A DNA stretch of 56,990 bases from NCBI GenBank assembly GCA_001970955.1, contig MPUH01000403.1, positions 1-56,990 on the forward strand, given 5' to 3'. This DNA is from Stentor coeruleus. Taxonomy: Eukaryota > Ciliophora > Heterotrichea > Heterotrichida > Stentoridae. The position numbers and the translations under genes are program-made. This document shows, in pieces, positions 21,210 to 31,273 of the stretch (its first letter is position 1; each line of letters begins with the position of its first letter). Below the pieces are notes generated by a model. It ran no database searches. It was not told the origin of the DNA and saw only the letters and a list, made by a program, of their open reading frames with translations.

Positions 21210-21809
21210 TTATTTTTTATTCTCTAAATTTTTATCCAGCACTTCTTGGGCTAAGTCTTTGATAGCTTTTTCTTGAGCTGCCATGCTTGACTTTAACAAG
21301 GCAATTATACGCTTTCTTTTATCTAATTCATTTTCAAGGTCTTTGATATTAGCTGGACAATCAGGTTTTAGCCTTTTGATTGGACAAGGTTCTGTTATTG
21401 TAAATTCTTCATATAAAGCCTTTTGAATATTGGCGATGTTTTTTTTATCGTCATCTGGAATTGGTTTAGAGAATACTTTCAACCATTTCCACTTATTTTC
21501 AGATAATTCTCTACAAGCGGTGTAATCTTTTACATGAAATACTTTGCTTTTAAACTTCTCTCCGGTAAGCACTTCCCCTGTATAAAACCATTGACAGTCT
21601 TGAAAGGCTATACCTGCGAAAGTGAATAAAGATAAACAGTTTTTGCAGTGAAAATTCCCGAATTTTTGAAAGACATCGCAGTTTCTGATAAACCCAATAT
21701 GAATGAACTGCTTTTCAGTTTGAGTTTGGCAATACATGTTTTTACAGAAGGCTTCAAAGTACAACCCAGGAAGACCTGGATACTCGTATGCTCTTGCGTT
21801 CTTTTCCAT
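21210..21809 (-). CDS. Cys-rich domain plus coiled-coil protein
   Basis: 199 aa, intronless, ATG at 21809. Residues ~12-75 carry PGLPGLYFEAFCKN followed by paired cysteines (C-x4-C near residues 22-27; HCKNCL near 55; later FQDCQW and a G-x-G-E turn). This pattern resembles a widespread protist zinc-binding domain, often seen near ubiquitin-like repeats, that starts with a G-L/I-x-F/L-x-A/G-x-C motif. Residues ~145-195 form a Lys/Glu/Leu coiled coil. Function unknown; zinc binding is inferred from the cysteines. The neighbours give no operon-like clue. Confidence 0.7.
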   Translation of the reverse strand: MEKNARAYEYPGLPGLYFEAFCKNMYCQTQTEKQFIHIGFIRNCDVFQKFGNFHCKNCLSLFTFAGIAFQDCQWFYTGEVLTGEKFKSKVFHVKDYTACRELSENKWKWLKVFSKPIPDDDKKNIANIQKALYEEFTITEPCPIKRLKPDCPANIKDLENELDKRKRIIALLKSSMAAQEKAIKDLAQEVLDKNLENKK

Positions 21810-22460
21810 ATGTAAATCAATCTGAAAATATTATGCGAATTATTTTTGGGAAATTTTAACTTGATCTTCCACATAAATTAGTTAATTTTTTTTGTCAGAA
21901 ACTTTTACTATATAAGCTTAGACTAAAAATTTATTACAATCACATTTCATACTTATTTATGCTTAAACTAGCCAAATATTGAAGAAAAATTACTAGTTTC
22001 TCAGAGAATTGGAGAAATCTATTTTTTGAAAGTTTTGAAGCCAGCTCTGTTGAAGAAACTTATAGGTCAAAATGAAGACTGTATGCTGATATGAAAAATC
22101 ATATTTTACTAAAAAAATATTTTAATACTGTAATCTTATGGAATACCCATCTTAACTTGATAATTATATATGGATACCATTAGTTGAACATAGGTTATGG
22201 GCAAATATGTAAATGCAAATTTTCATATATAAGTATGGTTTGAAAACAGTTTTAAACCTGTGAAGGGAAAATTTCATATCTTGAGAAAATAATAGTTTAA
22301 ACCAGTTTTTAGCTGATTGCATATAGAAATAAACGCTATTATCATATATACCTAGGCCAACTAGGAGTTTTATTTACTTTGTCTATAAAAATCCTTGCCT
22401 TTAGCTAGCCCCAACTCTATTAAAAGTAAATCTTTAAAGTTATGCATAACTAAGTATATT
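21810..22460. other. Divergent intergenic region
   Basis: Lies between divergently transcribed genes and so holds both promoters. No clear motif beyond AT-rich sequence. Confidence 0.5.
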
Positions 22461-23108
22461 ATGTCGAAAGAGCGAAAAAAATTGAACCCTGCAAGCAAAC
22501 CAAAGATAACCTTGGAGTTTATGGAAGACTTTACCAATGCAGCATCACTTCTATATAATAATCCAACAACAGGAGTTTTATCTTCATCTTCAAGCCATGA
22601 GGAAATCAAGTGTCCGATCGCTAAAATTTTACCCCAAAGACGTCCACCGTTAGCCAAGAATCTTACAAGATATCGAAAATACAGTGCAGGCTCTGTTTAT
22701 AGGCAAGCTTCTCGATTTGCCCGATGTAAATCATCATCAACAAATATATCAAGTTCAATGTCAGGTTCAGTAGAAGTGATGATCAGCGAAATTGAGAACC
22801 CACAAGTTGCAACACCACATGCAACACTAGGCTTGTCCCCTTTAGGAGAAATCAGTGAAAGCCAATCTGAAGACGCTGAAGAAAAAGCTATAAAAAACAT
22901 CATAGATCAGCATCGAAGCCTAAACAACTCTCGTCATAGTCATGACGAAGAAGCTTTAAACAAAAGCATGAAAGATGTTCAAACTATCTTAGGCCAAGAA
23001 CAAAGAGAAAAAGATATCAAAAAACTGCAAGTAAGACTTCAGGTACTTCAAGTATTTAAGCAAGATAACACGCAAAATAAAGGCAAAGATTTTAGGAAAT
23101 CATATTGA
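22461..23108 (+). CDS. Ser-rich protein with helical C-terminus, unknown
   Basis: 215 aa from the ATG at 22461; the open frame reaches back to 22395 but without ATG. Ends at TGA 23106-23108. The N-terminal part is basic with a Ser cluster (SSSSSHEE) and an RYRKYSAGSVYRQASRFAR segment. The middle is Ser-rich, and residues ~150-205 form a charged helix (EEKAIKNIIDQHRS, EKDIKKLQVRLQ). No known domain. Only 16 nt separate its stop from the next ATG (23125), in another frame. The following frame stays open back to 23035, so the two could be one gene with a missed intron or an indel. No 15-16-nt GT...AG segment with the right phase is visible, so I keep two genes. Confidence 0.6.
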   Translation: MSKERKKLNPASKPKITLEFMEDFTNAASLLYNNPTTGVLSSSSSHEEIKCPIAKILPQRRPPLAKNLTRYRKYSAGSVYRQASRFARCKSSSTNISSSMSGSVEVMISEIENPQVATPHATLGLSPLGEISESQSEDAEEKAIKNIIDQHRSLNNSRHSHDEEALNKSMKDVQTILGQEQREKDIKKLQVRLQVLQVFKQDNTQNKGKDFRKSY

Positions 23109-23124
23109 AAGTATATATAATAAT

Positions 23125-23400
23125 ATGGCTGCTCGAATTAAACTTCCATCAGTGATGAATATTTAGAAAGATCAGATATTAGAAAAATTACAAAAAGATA
23201 GAGAAAAGAGGATAAAGGCCAAACCTAATAATCTTGAACAGGATTCAACTAGCTTATCAGGAGGAGCTCAAAGTAGGAATAAATCAGCATCTGATTCACG
23301 TGGAGGTCTTGATAATAGTTACAGCCTTGGAATTCGTGGATATTTACTAAGGCTATGCACAAAGATGTGTATGGATGTTGAAGTTGCTGAAGATGATTGA
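23125..23400 (+). CDS. Small helical protein with 15-nt intron
   Basis: ATG at 23125, TGA at 23398-23400. A TAG interrupts the frame unless GTGATGAATATTTAG (23152-23166, 15 nt) is removed as an intron. Splicing gives an 86-residue product starting MAARIKLPS-KDQILEKLQ, with a Lys/Glu helix, a Ser/Gly linker (SLSGGAQSRNKSAS) and a GYLLRLCTKMCM end. No family recognised. It may be the last exon of the preceding gene, with which it shares strand and a 16-nt gap. Confidence 0.5.
23152..23166 (+). other. 15-nt spliceosomal intron
   Basis: GTGATGAATATTTAG has GT and AG ends and contains the only in-frame stop of an otherwise open 92-codon frame. It has the same length as the intron in the hydrolase gene. 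Confidence 0.7.
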
Positions 23401-24015
23401 TATATATAATTAACATGCTAATCTTCTTAGTTTACAATCTTTCTGCTTTTTTTTTGTGAATATTTTTCACGTTAAGTATGATTTGTGAAAATAAAGAGTT
23501 TGGATTTAAAGATATGATAAATTTTATTATGTATAGTTAGTTATTTTTATGGAGAATTTTTTGCATAGGAAAATATTATGAAATGCATGAAATAAAGATT
23601 ATAAGCAAAGGCAAGTGATGATATATTATAAAGTAGGTTTTAATTATTGTTTGCATTTAAAATTTATATTATTTTTAGCCAAAAAAATTTTTAATCAAGA
23701 TTTAAGAGTATATTTAACTCATATGATAGATTATTTGCTTTACCTTAAAATAAAGTGCGTTAGTTTATGAATACTTTCTAGGTTGAATTATTATAAAATT
23801 GAAGTGCGGAGTTAATATTACATTGCCCTTAACCTTCTAAACTGTAATTCTCTATATAAATCCTACATAAAATACTTCAAACAACCCCAATAAGTATTCC
23901 CTATCTCAAAATCATATAAAAAAGTAAACCATTAATTCTACACCCACTTAAAATCCTTCTAAATCCCACATATTATATAATAATTAGTGTTACCTAAAAT
24001 TCTGTTAAAAAACCC
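23401..24015. other. Intergenic, convergent 3' flanks
   Basis: AT-rich with T-runs; nothing else seen. Confidence 0.5.
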
Positions 24016-24486
24016 TCAATCATTTATTGCCGATATTTTTGCAAGTAAATTCTTTATATGGCTACTACGACTAATCATCTGCTCATTTCTTTGTTGTATC
24101 TTCCTAAACGGTAATGGAGTATTAAACCTATTTTTCATTTCAAACAGCAAATTAGTTTTCTTATGCTTACTATCATTAGAAAAAGAGCTTGAACTTTTAG
24201 GTTTATTCTGGCTTTGTTTTAAATTTATGCTGTTTAAAGCACATATTCTTCTTCTTTGTATTCTTCCTGATTTTTGTAAAAACTCTTTTTGTCGTTGTTG
24301 GGATATATCAATATAAGTATGCCTTATGCAAGGTGTTGTGGAAGTATTATCAAAAACTTTAGGTCGAAAATTTTGAGGACTATTTTGGTTTTTGATGAAT
24401 CTATTTAAAGTGTTCAAAAAAAGTGAGTAGTTTTTTGGCATATTAAAGTTTACCATTTCCAACAGAGATAGAGGAGGTTGTTCCAT
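24016..24486 (-). CDS. Small basic Asn/Ser/Lys-rich protein, unknown
   Basis: 156 aa, ATG at 24486. Composition is polar and basic with Gln/Asn/Ser runs (KPKSSSSFSN) and a hydrophobic N-terminus (MEQPPLSLLEMVNFNMPKNY). No domain is recognised. The antisense frame (~110 codons) is Phe/Leu/Cys-rich, as expected for a shadow. The lack of structure makes this a moderate call. Confidence 0.55.
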   Translation of the reverse strand: MEQPPLSLLEMVNFNMPKNYSLFLNTLNRFIKNQNSPQNFRPKVFDNTSTTPCIRHTYIDISQQRQKEFLQKSGRIQRRRICALNSINLKQSQNKPKSSSSFSNDSKHKKTNLLFEMKNRFNTPLPFRKIQQRNEQMISRSSHIKNLLAKISAIND

Positions 24487-25070
24487 TTATATTGAAGATT
24501 TTTAGGAGAGAATTTTTTTAGGGCATATGATTTATAATAATTTTAAATTTTTGATTATTTTTAGTGTTGTGTGGGTGTTGGTTTGTGATAATAATCAAGG
24601 TGTGAGAATAAAAAATTAATTATTATGCCTTTACAAATAGAGTATGATTTGTGCTTGAAGTTAATTAAGTTTATACATTTTATTGTTAATATTAGGTTAA
24701 AATTGGACTAATTGAAATTTTAGTGAACCTTTTTGTTTGGAAATTATATGATTGATAATATAACTAGTAATTTACCACATAAATAAGTTTTTCTGACTGA
24801 TTACTACTATAAAACTCTTATTTTTATTTGTATTTTTCATCATTCTTATATGATTTATCTATTCTTTCTAAATTAAATCTCTTATGCTATAAACTTTTAT
24901 CCTCAATTATCAGAATTATTCACCTAATTCACAGTGTCCTGAATTTTCAAACATTTTTCTCATATGCTCGCTGCATATAAAAATATCTCTTTTCAAGAAA
25001 CCTTTACACATTTCAATATTGTAAAAGTAAGCTTGCTGTGAAGTCATTTTAAGAATGATTAATATGCAGT

Positions 25071-25330
25071 CTTTGTTTTGAAATATCCATATATTTCCAT
25101 TTTTGGACTTTATAAGAGATATCGTGACAATAGAGATCTTGGATGCGAATGTGATGACTTTTTATAGTTTTCTGAAAGAAGCATTTAAATTATTTCCTGA
25201 TTTAAATTTTTTAGGATATAAATATGATAGGAATTTCTTAGGATTATTGTTAAATTATAGTTATATGATTGATCATATAGGAGAGGTTTTAAGAGTTATG
25301 ATGATTTCTGATGTATTTGATCCTCAATGA
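25071..25330 (+). pseudogene. Gene fragment without start
   Basis: A frame from after a TGA at ~25079 to TGA 25328-25330 has no ATG at its start, yet shows clear coding composition: G occurs at codon position 1 in about 28% of codons and is much rarer at positions 2 and 3. It reads as an amphipathic segment (FLKEAFKLFPDLNFLGYKYD, HIGEVLRVMM). It may be the last exon of a lost gene or a truncated copy. Family unknown. Confidence 0.4.
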
Positions 25331-25488
25331 ATCAAGTATTAAAAAGCTTTACATATAAGTCCAATCTCGCATCTTAACCTTCTCTAACCAACTTTTTACA
25401 TATATATTGTCAGATTCTAGAATATGTATCTAAGCTTTTAATACTATAAAAATTATTCAATTTCTAAATTACTATAAAGAAATTAACA

Positions 25489-25857
25489 TTAAGCATCTTG
25501 TGACGATATTTTTTTGAAAATAGGCAGCCTTCTATCTTTGCCTTGTAAAATAATTTTTTCTTGAGGTGCGGGTGAATTTGATGCAGTTTCTTGTGAAGTG
25601 TTTCTGTGTACGAATTGACAGCGAAGACCGTATTGACAGAACCCATTTTCATGAAACTGTTTGCATTGCTTGGTTTTGGTTGAGGATTTTATTTGGGAGT
25701 TCCTTAAATCTTCAGAGCCATGGGCGAATTTGCAACTGTCTCCGAATTCGCAGTGGCCTTTAAGCCAGTTATTACAAATGACTGTTTTAAATTTCTCTTT
25801 ATCAGCTTGAAGCATAGGCCTGCGGCTGTTGATAAAATTGAAAGGAAATTCTTCCAT
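25489..25857 (-). CDS. Tandem CCCH zinc-finger protein (TTP/TIS11-like)
   Basis: 122 aa, intronless, ATG at 25857. Two CCCH fingers are present. The first is KTVICNNWLKGHCEFGDSCKFAH (Cys-x7-Cys-x5-Cys-x3-His), then GSEDLR. The second is KQCKQFHENGFCQYGLRCQFVH (Cys-x8-Cys-x5-Cys-x3-His). The lead-in K-T-x-x-C and the G-x-x-x-L-R after finger 1 match the tristetraprolin/TIS11 family, which binds AU-rich elements in mRNA 3' UTRs and triggers decay. Spacing between the fingers is short, about 20 residues. A short basic Ser-rich tail follows. An RNA-binding role is the firm part; targets are unknown. Confidence 0.88.
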   Translation of the reverse strand: MEEFPFNFINSRRPMLQADKEKFKTVICNNWLKGHCEFGDSCKFAHGSEDLRNSQIKSSTKTKQCKQFHENGFCQYGLRCQFVHRNTSQETASNSPAPQEKIILQGKDRRLPIFKKISSQDA

Positions 25858-27259
25858 GCTAATATGGTTTTAATATATAAGTTATATAAGAACTCATTTT
25901 ATAAAAAATTTGAAACTGAATCTGGAGTTTTTTACTGTTTTAACGATATGGCATCTATAACATATTATAATCTTAGCTAAACTATTTAATACACATCATT
26001 ACTATATATGCTAGCTATCCCTTATAAAAACAATTTCCAATTTCTCAATTAATATTTTTTTCATAGTTTCTCTAATCCCCGACACCTTAATTTTGGCAAT
26101 TTTATCATTGCTTAACTTGAATATTATGAATTTTTACTGCATAAAAATCTCTGTTAAACAATTGCATTTCTGATAAGTTCTTATTCTCTCTAAATATCTA
26201 TTTGAGTAGCAATTCTTCAATATATATTGTGAAGAAACTGCTCGGAAAGTACAGAAAGTTATTACCAATATATTCTCACAAACGAAAAATCGCTGAAAAA
26301 TTTATAAGACAAACTATCCAAAATTTTTTAAATTTACTTAAATCGAACAAAATTGGTATAAAAATGCTTATAATTGATAAAATTACCATAATGGCAAGCA
26401 TGAGCAAAAGCCAACAGATCTCTATAATCCAGCCTGATGTATCACAGCTTTATCAGTAGTGAAAGATTAGCTCAAGAGCAGCAAATCGAACAAGGGGCAA
26501 TATTTAGCTATTACTTTTTTTTTGAATCCAAAACTTCTTAACTGATAGCATGATTATACATGAAGACAAAAAAATATTTCAATATTTTATAATAAACATT
26601 GATAAAGCTCGTGAAAAATCGTAAATATAGACGTTCTTATAAGAATACTTAGAAATCTTATGGCTATAAAACTTAAACTTATGATTGTTATTATGAATGC
26701 AAATATTGAAGCTAAAATATTAAATTTTTTTTTTGATTATAAGCATATAGTAGAAGATAAAGGGAGGAATTTTGATGTAGAATTTTTAATTTTATGGATG
26801 CCGAGCTTGATTATGTTGATGCAACGATTATTTGTATTGCTCAGGTATAATTAGAAAGTCTAGAATGGGATATACTAGTTTTTCTATCTGGACTGATATT
26901 GATAATGTTAAGGTGCTGGGAGAAAAAAAACTTCTCCCTCCTTAAGCTTTTGATTTTGTGTTGTGCTTATGCATACTGCTTTATCAAGGCATTTGCAATC
27001 TGTTATACTAATTTCTATAGTGTTTATTATTTTTATAATAATCACAACTTGAATTTTATTAAACAATATATAGCTATACCATCATTTCCCTTAAAAGAAT
27101 GCACATATAAACCAAAATCTCTTTTACACAGCCAAAGACTTTCAAAGCCTCTCCACAAAAACCTGTAAAATTACCCTAGCAGCTTGCATCACTGAAACTA
27201 CCATAAAAACCTCTGCATCAAATAAGTAATTGATTCATGATTAGTAAAAGAGTGACACT
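25858..27259. other. Degenerate stretch with gene-like fragments
   Basis: No intact gene. Short frames with coding-like runs lie at ~26202-26459 (KKLLGKYRKLLPIYSHK..., no ATG start) and at ~26780-26900 (MDAELDYVDATIICIAQV, then TAA, then LESLEWDILVFLSG). They suggest old genes broken by stops and frameshifts. I could not assign a family. Confidence 0.4.
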
Positions 27260-27712
27260 ATGACCCAAAAACAAGTATAGAGACTCTTGAAATCATCAAA
27301 ATAAGCAAAGCTACAGCTTAGCGAAGATCAGACAGAGCTGGTTGTGAAAGTTCAGGCTAATTTTTTGTCTCTGTATAGCCACTAAATTTGAACAGTTCTG
27401 TGAATATTTCAAGCTAGATATTTTGCAAAGAAATTTATCAAGTATAGTTTTACAGCTAAAATAATGCATCGTGATGCAATATATTTCACGTTTAAGATGA
27501 ACTCGAACTGATTTGTGTAGACAATGCTTATGATGAACTAAAAGTTAGAAGTTGTGGATAAATAGGAGAATATCACAACTCTAGGAAGGGATGTAGCTGG
27601 ATTGCCTTTGCCTGAAACCTTTGGGATCTTTAGAGCCATCTTTGCTGTGCCTAGAAGAAATTTTAACCATTGTCTCGTTGCTTTCTATCGGAAATTTATG
27701 CTTTTTTCATAA
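27260..27712 (+). pseudogene. Decayed gene, family unknown
   Basis: Starts with ATG and reads MTQKQV, stop, RLLKSSK, stop, AKLQLSEDQTELVVKVQANF. The protein-like reading then moves to another frame (TKFEQFCEYFKLDILQRNL) and later to others (DELELICVDNAYDELKVRSC; ITTLGRDVAGLPLPETF). Several stops and at least two frame changes make an active gene very unlikely. The long amphipathic helices imply a coiled-coil or helical protein. Confidence 0.45.
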
Positions 27713-28341
27713 TTTTGAAAGAAGTGAATTAAAAATCTACAACAAATGAAGGAAAATAAGAACAAGAAATCGTGCTAACCTTAAAGAGCCAACTAAATCT
27801 CTATAAAAAGAATTAAATTTATCAGAAAGTTGCTTGAAAAGTTTTTGAAAAATGCAAGCCTACATAAAAACGAAGCGATAAAAAAATCTTCCTCAAATAC
27901 CTTTCTGCAGATACTTCTACAATTCAGTCCATCTTCACAAGACAACTTAAACTGTCATATATATATAAAATCAAAACTGTTCTAAACCAAAAAAAAATCC
28001 TCAAAGTATAATTTTTAGTAAAATCATCATAGCAATAAAAAAATACATTCTTTAAGTAAGCAAAGCTTATCAAATTTACTTAGAAAATCTCTTTAGAAGT
28101 TCTAGTTAAATTTTTAAATATGGAGTGCTTCTAATGCATAAGAATAGATAGGGAAAAAAATAATAGAAAAATAATTAAATTGTCTGAGATAGGAAAGAAT
28201 CAAAGGGAAACTAAGTGAAAAGATTTGAAGCTGTTTAAACTTAGAAAGAATTTCGAAACGCCTTTTACTGTAAAAAAATACAGCTAATTTGATCAATAGG
28301 TTTTATTGGATAGAATAAGATATGTTTATAGTAATAAAGTA
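27713..28341. other. Intergenic
   Basis: AT-rich. From about 28240 to 28341 it is similar to sequence upstream of the decayed MGC copy at ~30534, so the duplicated unit includes this promoter-side flank. Confidence 0.5.
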
Positions 28342-28557
28342 ATGGGGTGCTCGATAAGTAGTAGAAAGCGTGCTACAATTGACGACATTCCAGACACAAG
28401 CGAGCCAGCGAAACTAAGATTCAAGAAATCCTTAAGGGTTATCACCGCTATTAAGAGTCCCAACTCAAAGAATCAAAGCAAGTTCAATAGGAAGCTTAGA
28501 GCGATATATGAAGTGTCTCCTGATCTTGAGACATCACCACTGAAAATTTCTACATGA
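28342..28557 (+). CDS. Small acylated-type MGC protein, paralog A
   Basis: 71 aa, ATG at 28342, TGA at 28557. The N-terminus MGCSISS fits dual acylation: N-myristoylation at Gly2 and palmitoylation at Cys3. A peripheral membrane protein is expected. The rest is basic (RFKKSLRVITAIK) and ends with LRAIYEVSPDLETS. The same layout, an MGC start and an R-A/V-IYEVS motif near the end, recurs in the gene at 31274. A decayed DNA copy lies at ~30534-30960. I know no described family with this motif; function unknown. Confidence 0.65.
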   Translation: MGCSISSRKRATIDDIPDTSEPAKLRFKKSLRVITAIKSPNSKNQSKFNRKLRAIYEVSPDLETSPLKIST

Positions 28558-29980
28558 AAACTAAGTAAAATAAATTAAATCAAAGCTTTTTGCTTATAAA
28601 TTATTGATAGACTTAGTTGATTTTCTAAACTTACTTTTTTTCAAAAAAATTTCACAATCCTAATACTATTGAATTTCTTCAACAAAAAGATAAAATTTAA
28701 TCTATAAGGGGAATGCAAAGCTTATCTTTTAAGTAGCCAAAATTTATTTGATATATGCCATAAGTTTTTTATAAATTAACCCAATACCTATTCAAATTTG
28801 GCAATAGGGATGAATAATAAATTAACTCTTGATTCAATGTGAGCAGAGGATTTTTATAAGGAAGCATAAGAAAAAAATAATGATATAATTATATATTCTT
28901 ATATTAATTCTATCATAGAAATTGAAATATGAAAATAATTTATAAAAAGTTGGAAGTCGGAATAATTTGGAACAAGAAATTTTGACTGCAAGAATTAGGC
29001 TTGATATGATTTTTTTCCCATACAATATCTTTACGATGGATGCATAAGATAATTATGGTAATAAAAAATGTAACAACTTTCATTCATTACATACTAAAGT
29101 TTATTACAATAATTACTATAAAATTCAAATTGCTGTATTGATTTCTTCAAATAACACAAAATTCCTCAGTGTTTCCAAAAAGAAAGCTTTACTTAATGCA
29201 TAATATACAAAAATCAATAATGAATGATAATGTTGACAAAACTTTGAAAAAATACTATATATTATCTAGAAGAAAAAAGATAAAGCTATAGCTTTATGTA
29301 TTATAAAATCATCAAACTAAAGCATAAATTTGATTGCAAGATAAGCTTTTAAGGTTAAATTACAAGCAAATAAGTCAAAAAAATAAAAAAATAATAATAA
29401 ACCTTATAGTGATTAATAAAACTAATTTTCTTAAGATGAGCATGAAAAGATTGATTAGATTTTATAAATGATTCGAATTACAATAATTCATTTTTTGGCA
29501 ATTATTATGATGCCATAATTTTAGCCTACCCTCCATAGTTAATAATAAATAATAAAGCAACAAAATGGGATTTTTAAATAGGTATTGAAATTTTTATATA
29601 TCTAAAAAGATTATCTAAACCAATGGAGGAACAAAACTATATGCACTCAATAAAGAAATAAATAGCTAGAACTTAAGCTGATAGTTAAAGCTGGAATGAG
29701 TAATAAATTGATAAAAAGTAGGTATTAAACTTATGATGCAGAATTTTTTATGGTAAGATCCTTTGGGGAAAAAAGCCATAAGCCTACGATAAAATTTTAA
29801 TTCAAAATTACGAGTAAAGTCTATCTCCATAGTAGCAGCAAGCAAGAGCATAATAGAAATTGGCTGCATTATACCATTTAATATCGAGGTAAAAACCTAA
29901 TGGGTTCATTGAAGGATAAATTGAAATGATTAGGATATGCAATAGAAAATAGCTAAAGTATGTATTTAATACCTCAAATA
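28558..29980. other. Gene-free stretch
   Basis: AT-rich. The first ~90 bp are conserved with the flank of the decayed MGC copy. From about 29640 onward the sequence becomes richer in A and G on the plus strand and may include the upstream part of the next remnant, but codon-position bias is weak there. Confidence 0.4.
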
Positions 29981-30519
29981 ATCAAGAAACAGATGAAAAA
30001 AGTGATGCAGACAATTAGCCAGCAACAGATTATGAAAAAATATAAATTTTCTGCACTACTCCTAAGGAATCAAAATAAGAAATTTTAGCTTAGAATCTAA
30101 AAATTGAAGAAGCTTTTAATCGCATCAATTGTTCCACGATATTCATCCATTGTAGTATCGAAAATATTAAAAGAATTGCAGAGGGTTCACTCATATATGT
30201 AATTACTCAAATGAACTATGATGAAATTTATAAGTCATTGCAATAATCCAAGATAAGAGCGATAGTCGAAAAAGCATGAAAGTCTGACAGAACAAAATAG
30301 ATAATCATCGAGTATCCTAGCCTGTCTAATTTCAGAATGAAGTAACAAAAACATACAGACAGGAAATCATTTATGATTACTTTCAGGATAAAAAATGCCT
30401 ATATAAGACAATAACAAGGATAATTTTATTGAAATCATCGCAGCAGCCAGAATTGTGTCAGCACAGTTACTGAGGCTGACCAAAATTATTTAGAAAATCT
30501 AAGGAAGAATTTGATTTAA
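29981..30519 (+). pseudogene. Decayed gene, family unknown
   Basis: Between ~30001 and 30250 one frame shows strong coding bias: by hand count, G at codon positions 1/2/3 is 23/9/10 in 83 codons. It reads, for example, LKIEEAFNRINC and IKRIAEGSLIYVITQMNYDE, yet it has five in-frame TAA/TAG. Downstream the coding signal moves to another frame (NFIEIIAAARIVSAQLLRL, ~30414-30498). Stops and the frame change mark a pseudogene. No family recognised. Confidence 0.5.
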
Positions 30520-30533
30520 GTTATTTTAGTTAT

Positions 30534-30960
30534 AAAACACCTTTTGTTATAAAATACAACAAAGATTTGCCATGAGTTTTAATTGTATAGAATAAGATAT
30601 GATTATAGTAATAAAGGTTTTCATTAACAAAAATGATTTTTTCATATAAATTAGAAATTTTGCAATAAAGTTTAATAGGGTATTCGATAATTAGTAAAAA
30701 ATATCCTATATATGACGACATCATAAACACAGACTCTCAAGTAAAAAAAAAAGATTCAAGAAACCTTTAAGGGTTATCTATTATTAAGGTTTCCAATTTA
30801 AATAAATTCAATAAGAAGCCTAGAGCAATATATGAAGTATCATAAGAGCTTTAGACCTCACCACAAACTTATTATATAAAAAGTAAGTAATATAAATTAA
30901 ATCAAAGCTTTGCTTATGAATTATTGAAAAATTTTGCTATTTTCTAACCCTACTTATCAA
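30534..30960 (+). pseudogene. Decayed copy of the MGC gene (paralog C)
   Basis: Nucleotide similarity to the 28240-28640 unit covers the upstream flank, the coding part and the 3' flank. The start ATG has become ATA. A ~54-bp insertion (about 30616-30669) sits just before it, and ~11 bp are lost in the middle, which shifts frame. Two stops occur after the conserved AIYEVS. Many differences are C to T or G to A. It is an old segmental duplicate, clearly non-functional. Confidence 0.7.
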
Positions 30961-31273
30961 GGCAGCTAGGCTTTGCTCTGAGACAATATATCTTTAGTAG
31001 CATAAAATAGCATAACTTAAAACAGATCATAAAGTTAAAAACATCTAAGACTAACGGGTTTTAGTTATATTAAATTTGATAATTAAAATGCATGATTATT
31101 ACATGAGTAGAAATATAAAGGTTTTGCAAGTTATCTTGAGTCAAATATTATGAATTTATTTCTTTTATTGAACTCTTTGCATAAAAAAAAATATTTTTTT
31201 TGCTTTGGGAATTATAATATTGTATAATTTATAAGGTTTCCATACTTATTTATAAATAATAAAAACCAATAGA
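30961..31273. other. Intergenic upstream of MGC paralog B
   Basis: AT-rich, nothing further seen. Confidence 0.5.

Noticed and set aside
22977..22992. Possible 16-nt intron GTTCAAACTATCTTAG.
   Set aside because: Removing it leads to an early TAA, while retaining it gives a good helical reading (KDVQTILGQEQREKD).
23987..24316. 109-codon plus-strand frame that looks like a TM protein.
   Set aside because: No ATG start context; it is antisense to the polar 156-aa frame, which has the better coding composition.
29641..30519. Reading TAA/TAG as Gln opens a 293-codon frame from an ATG, suggesting a gene in an alternative genetic code.
   Set aside because: In DNA this AT-rich, ~7% of random triplets are TAA/TAG, so ~20 are expected and ~24 are seen. 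Coding-position bias is strong only at ~30001-30250, three TGA remain, and the coding signal changes frame at ~30414. Decay of a standard-code gene is simpler.
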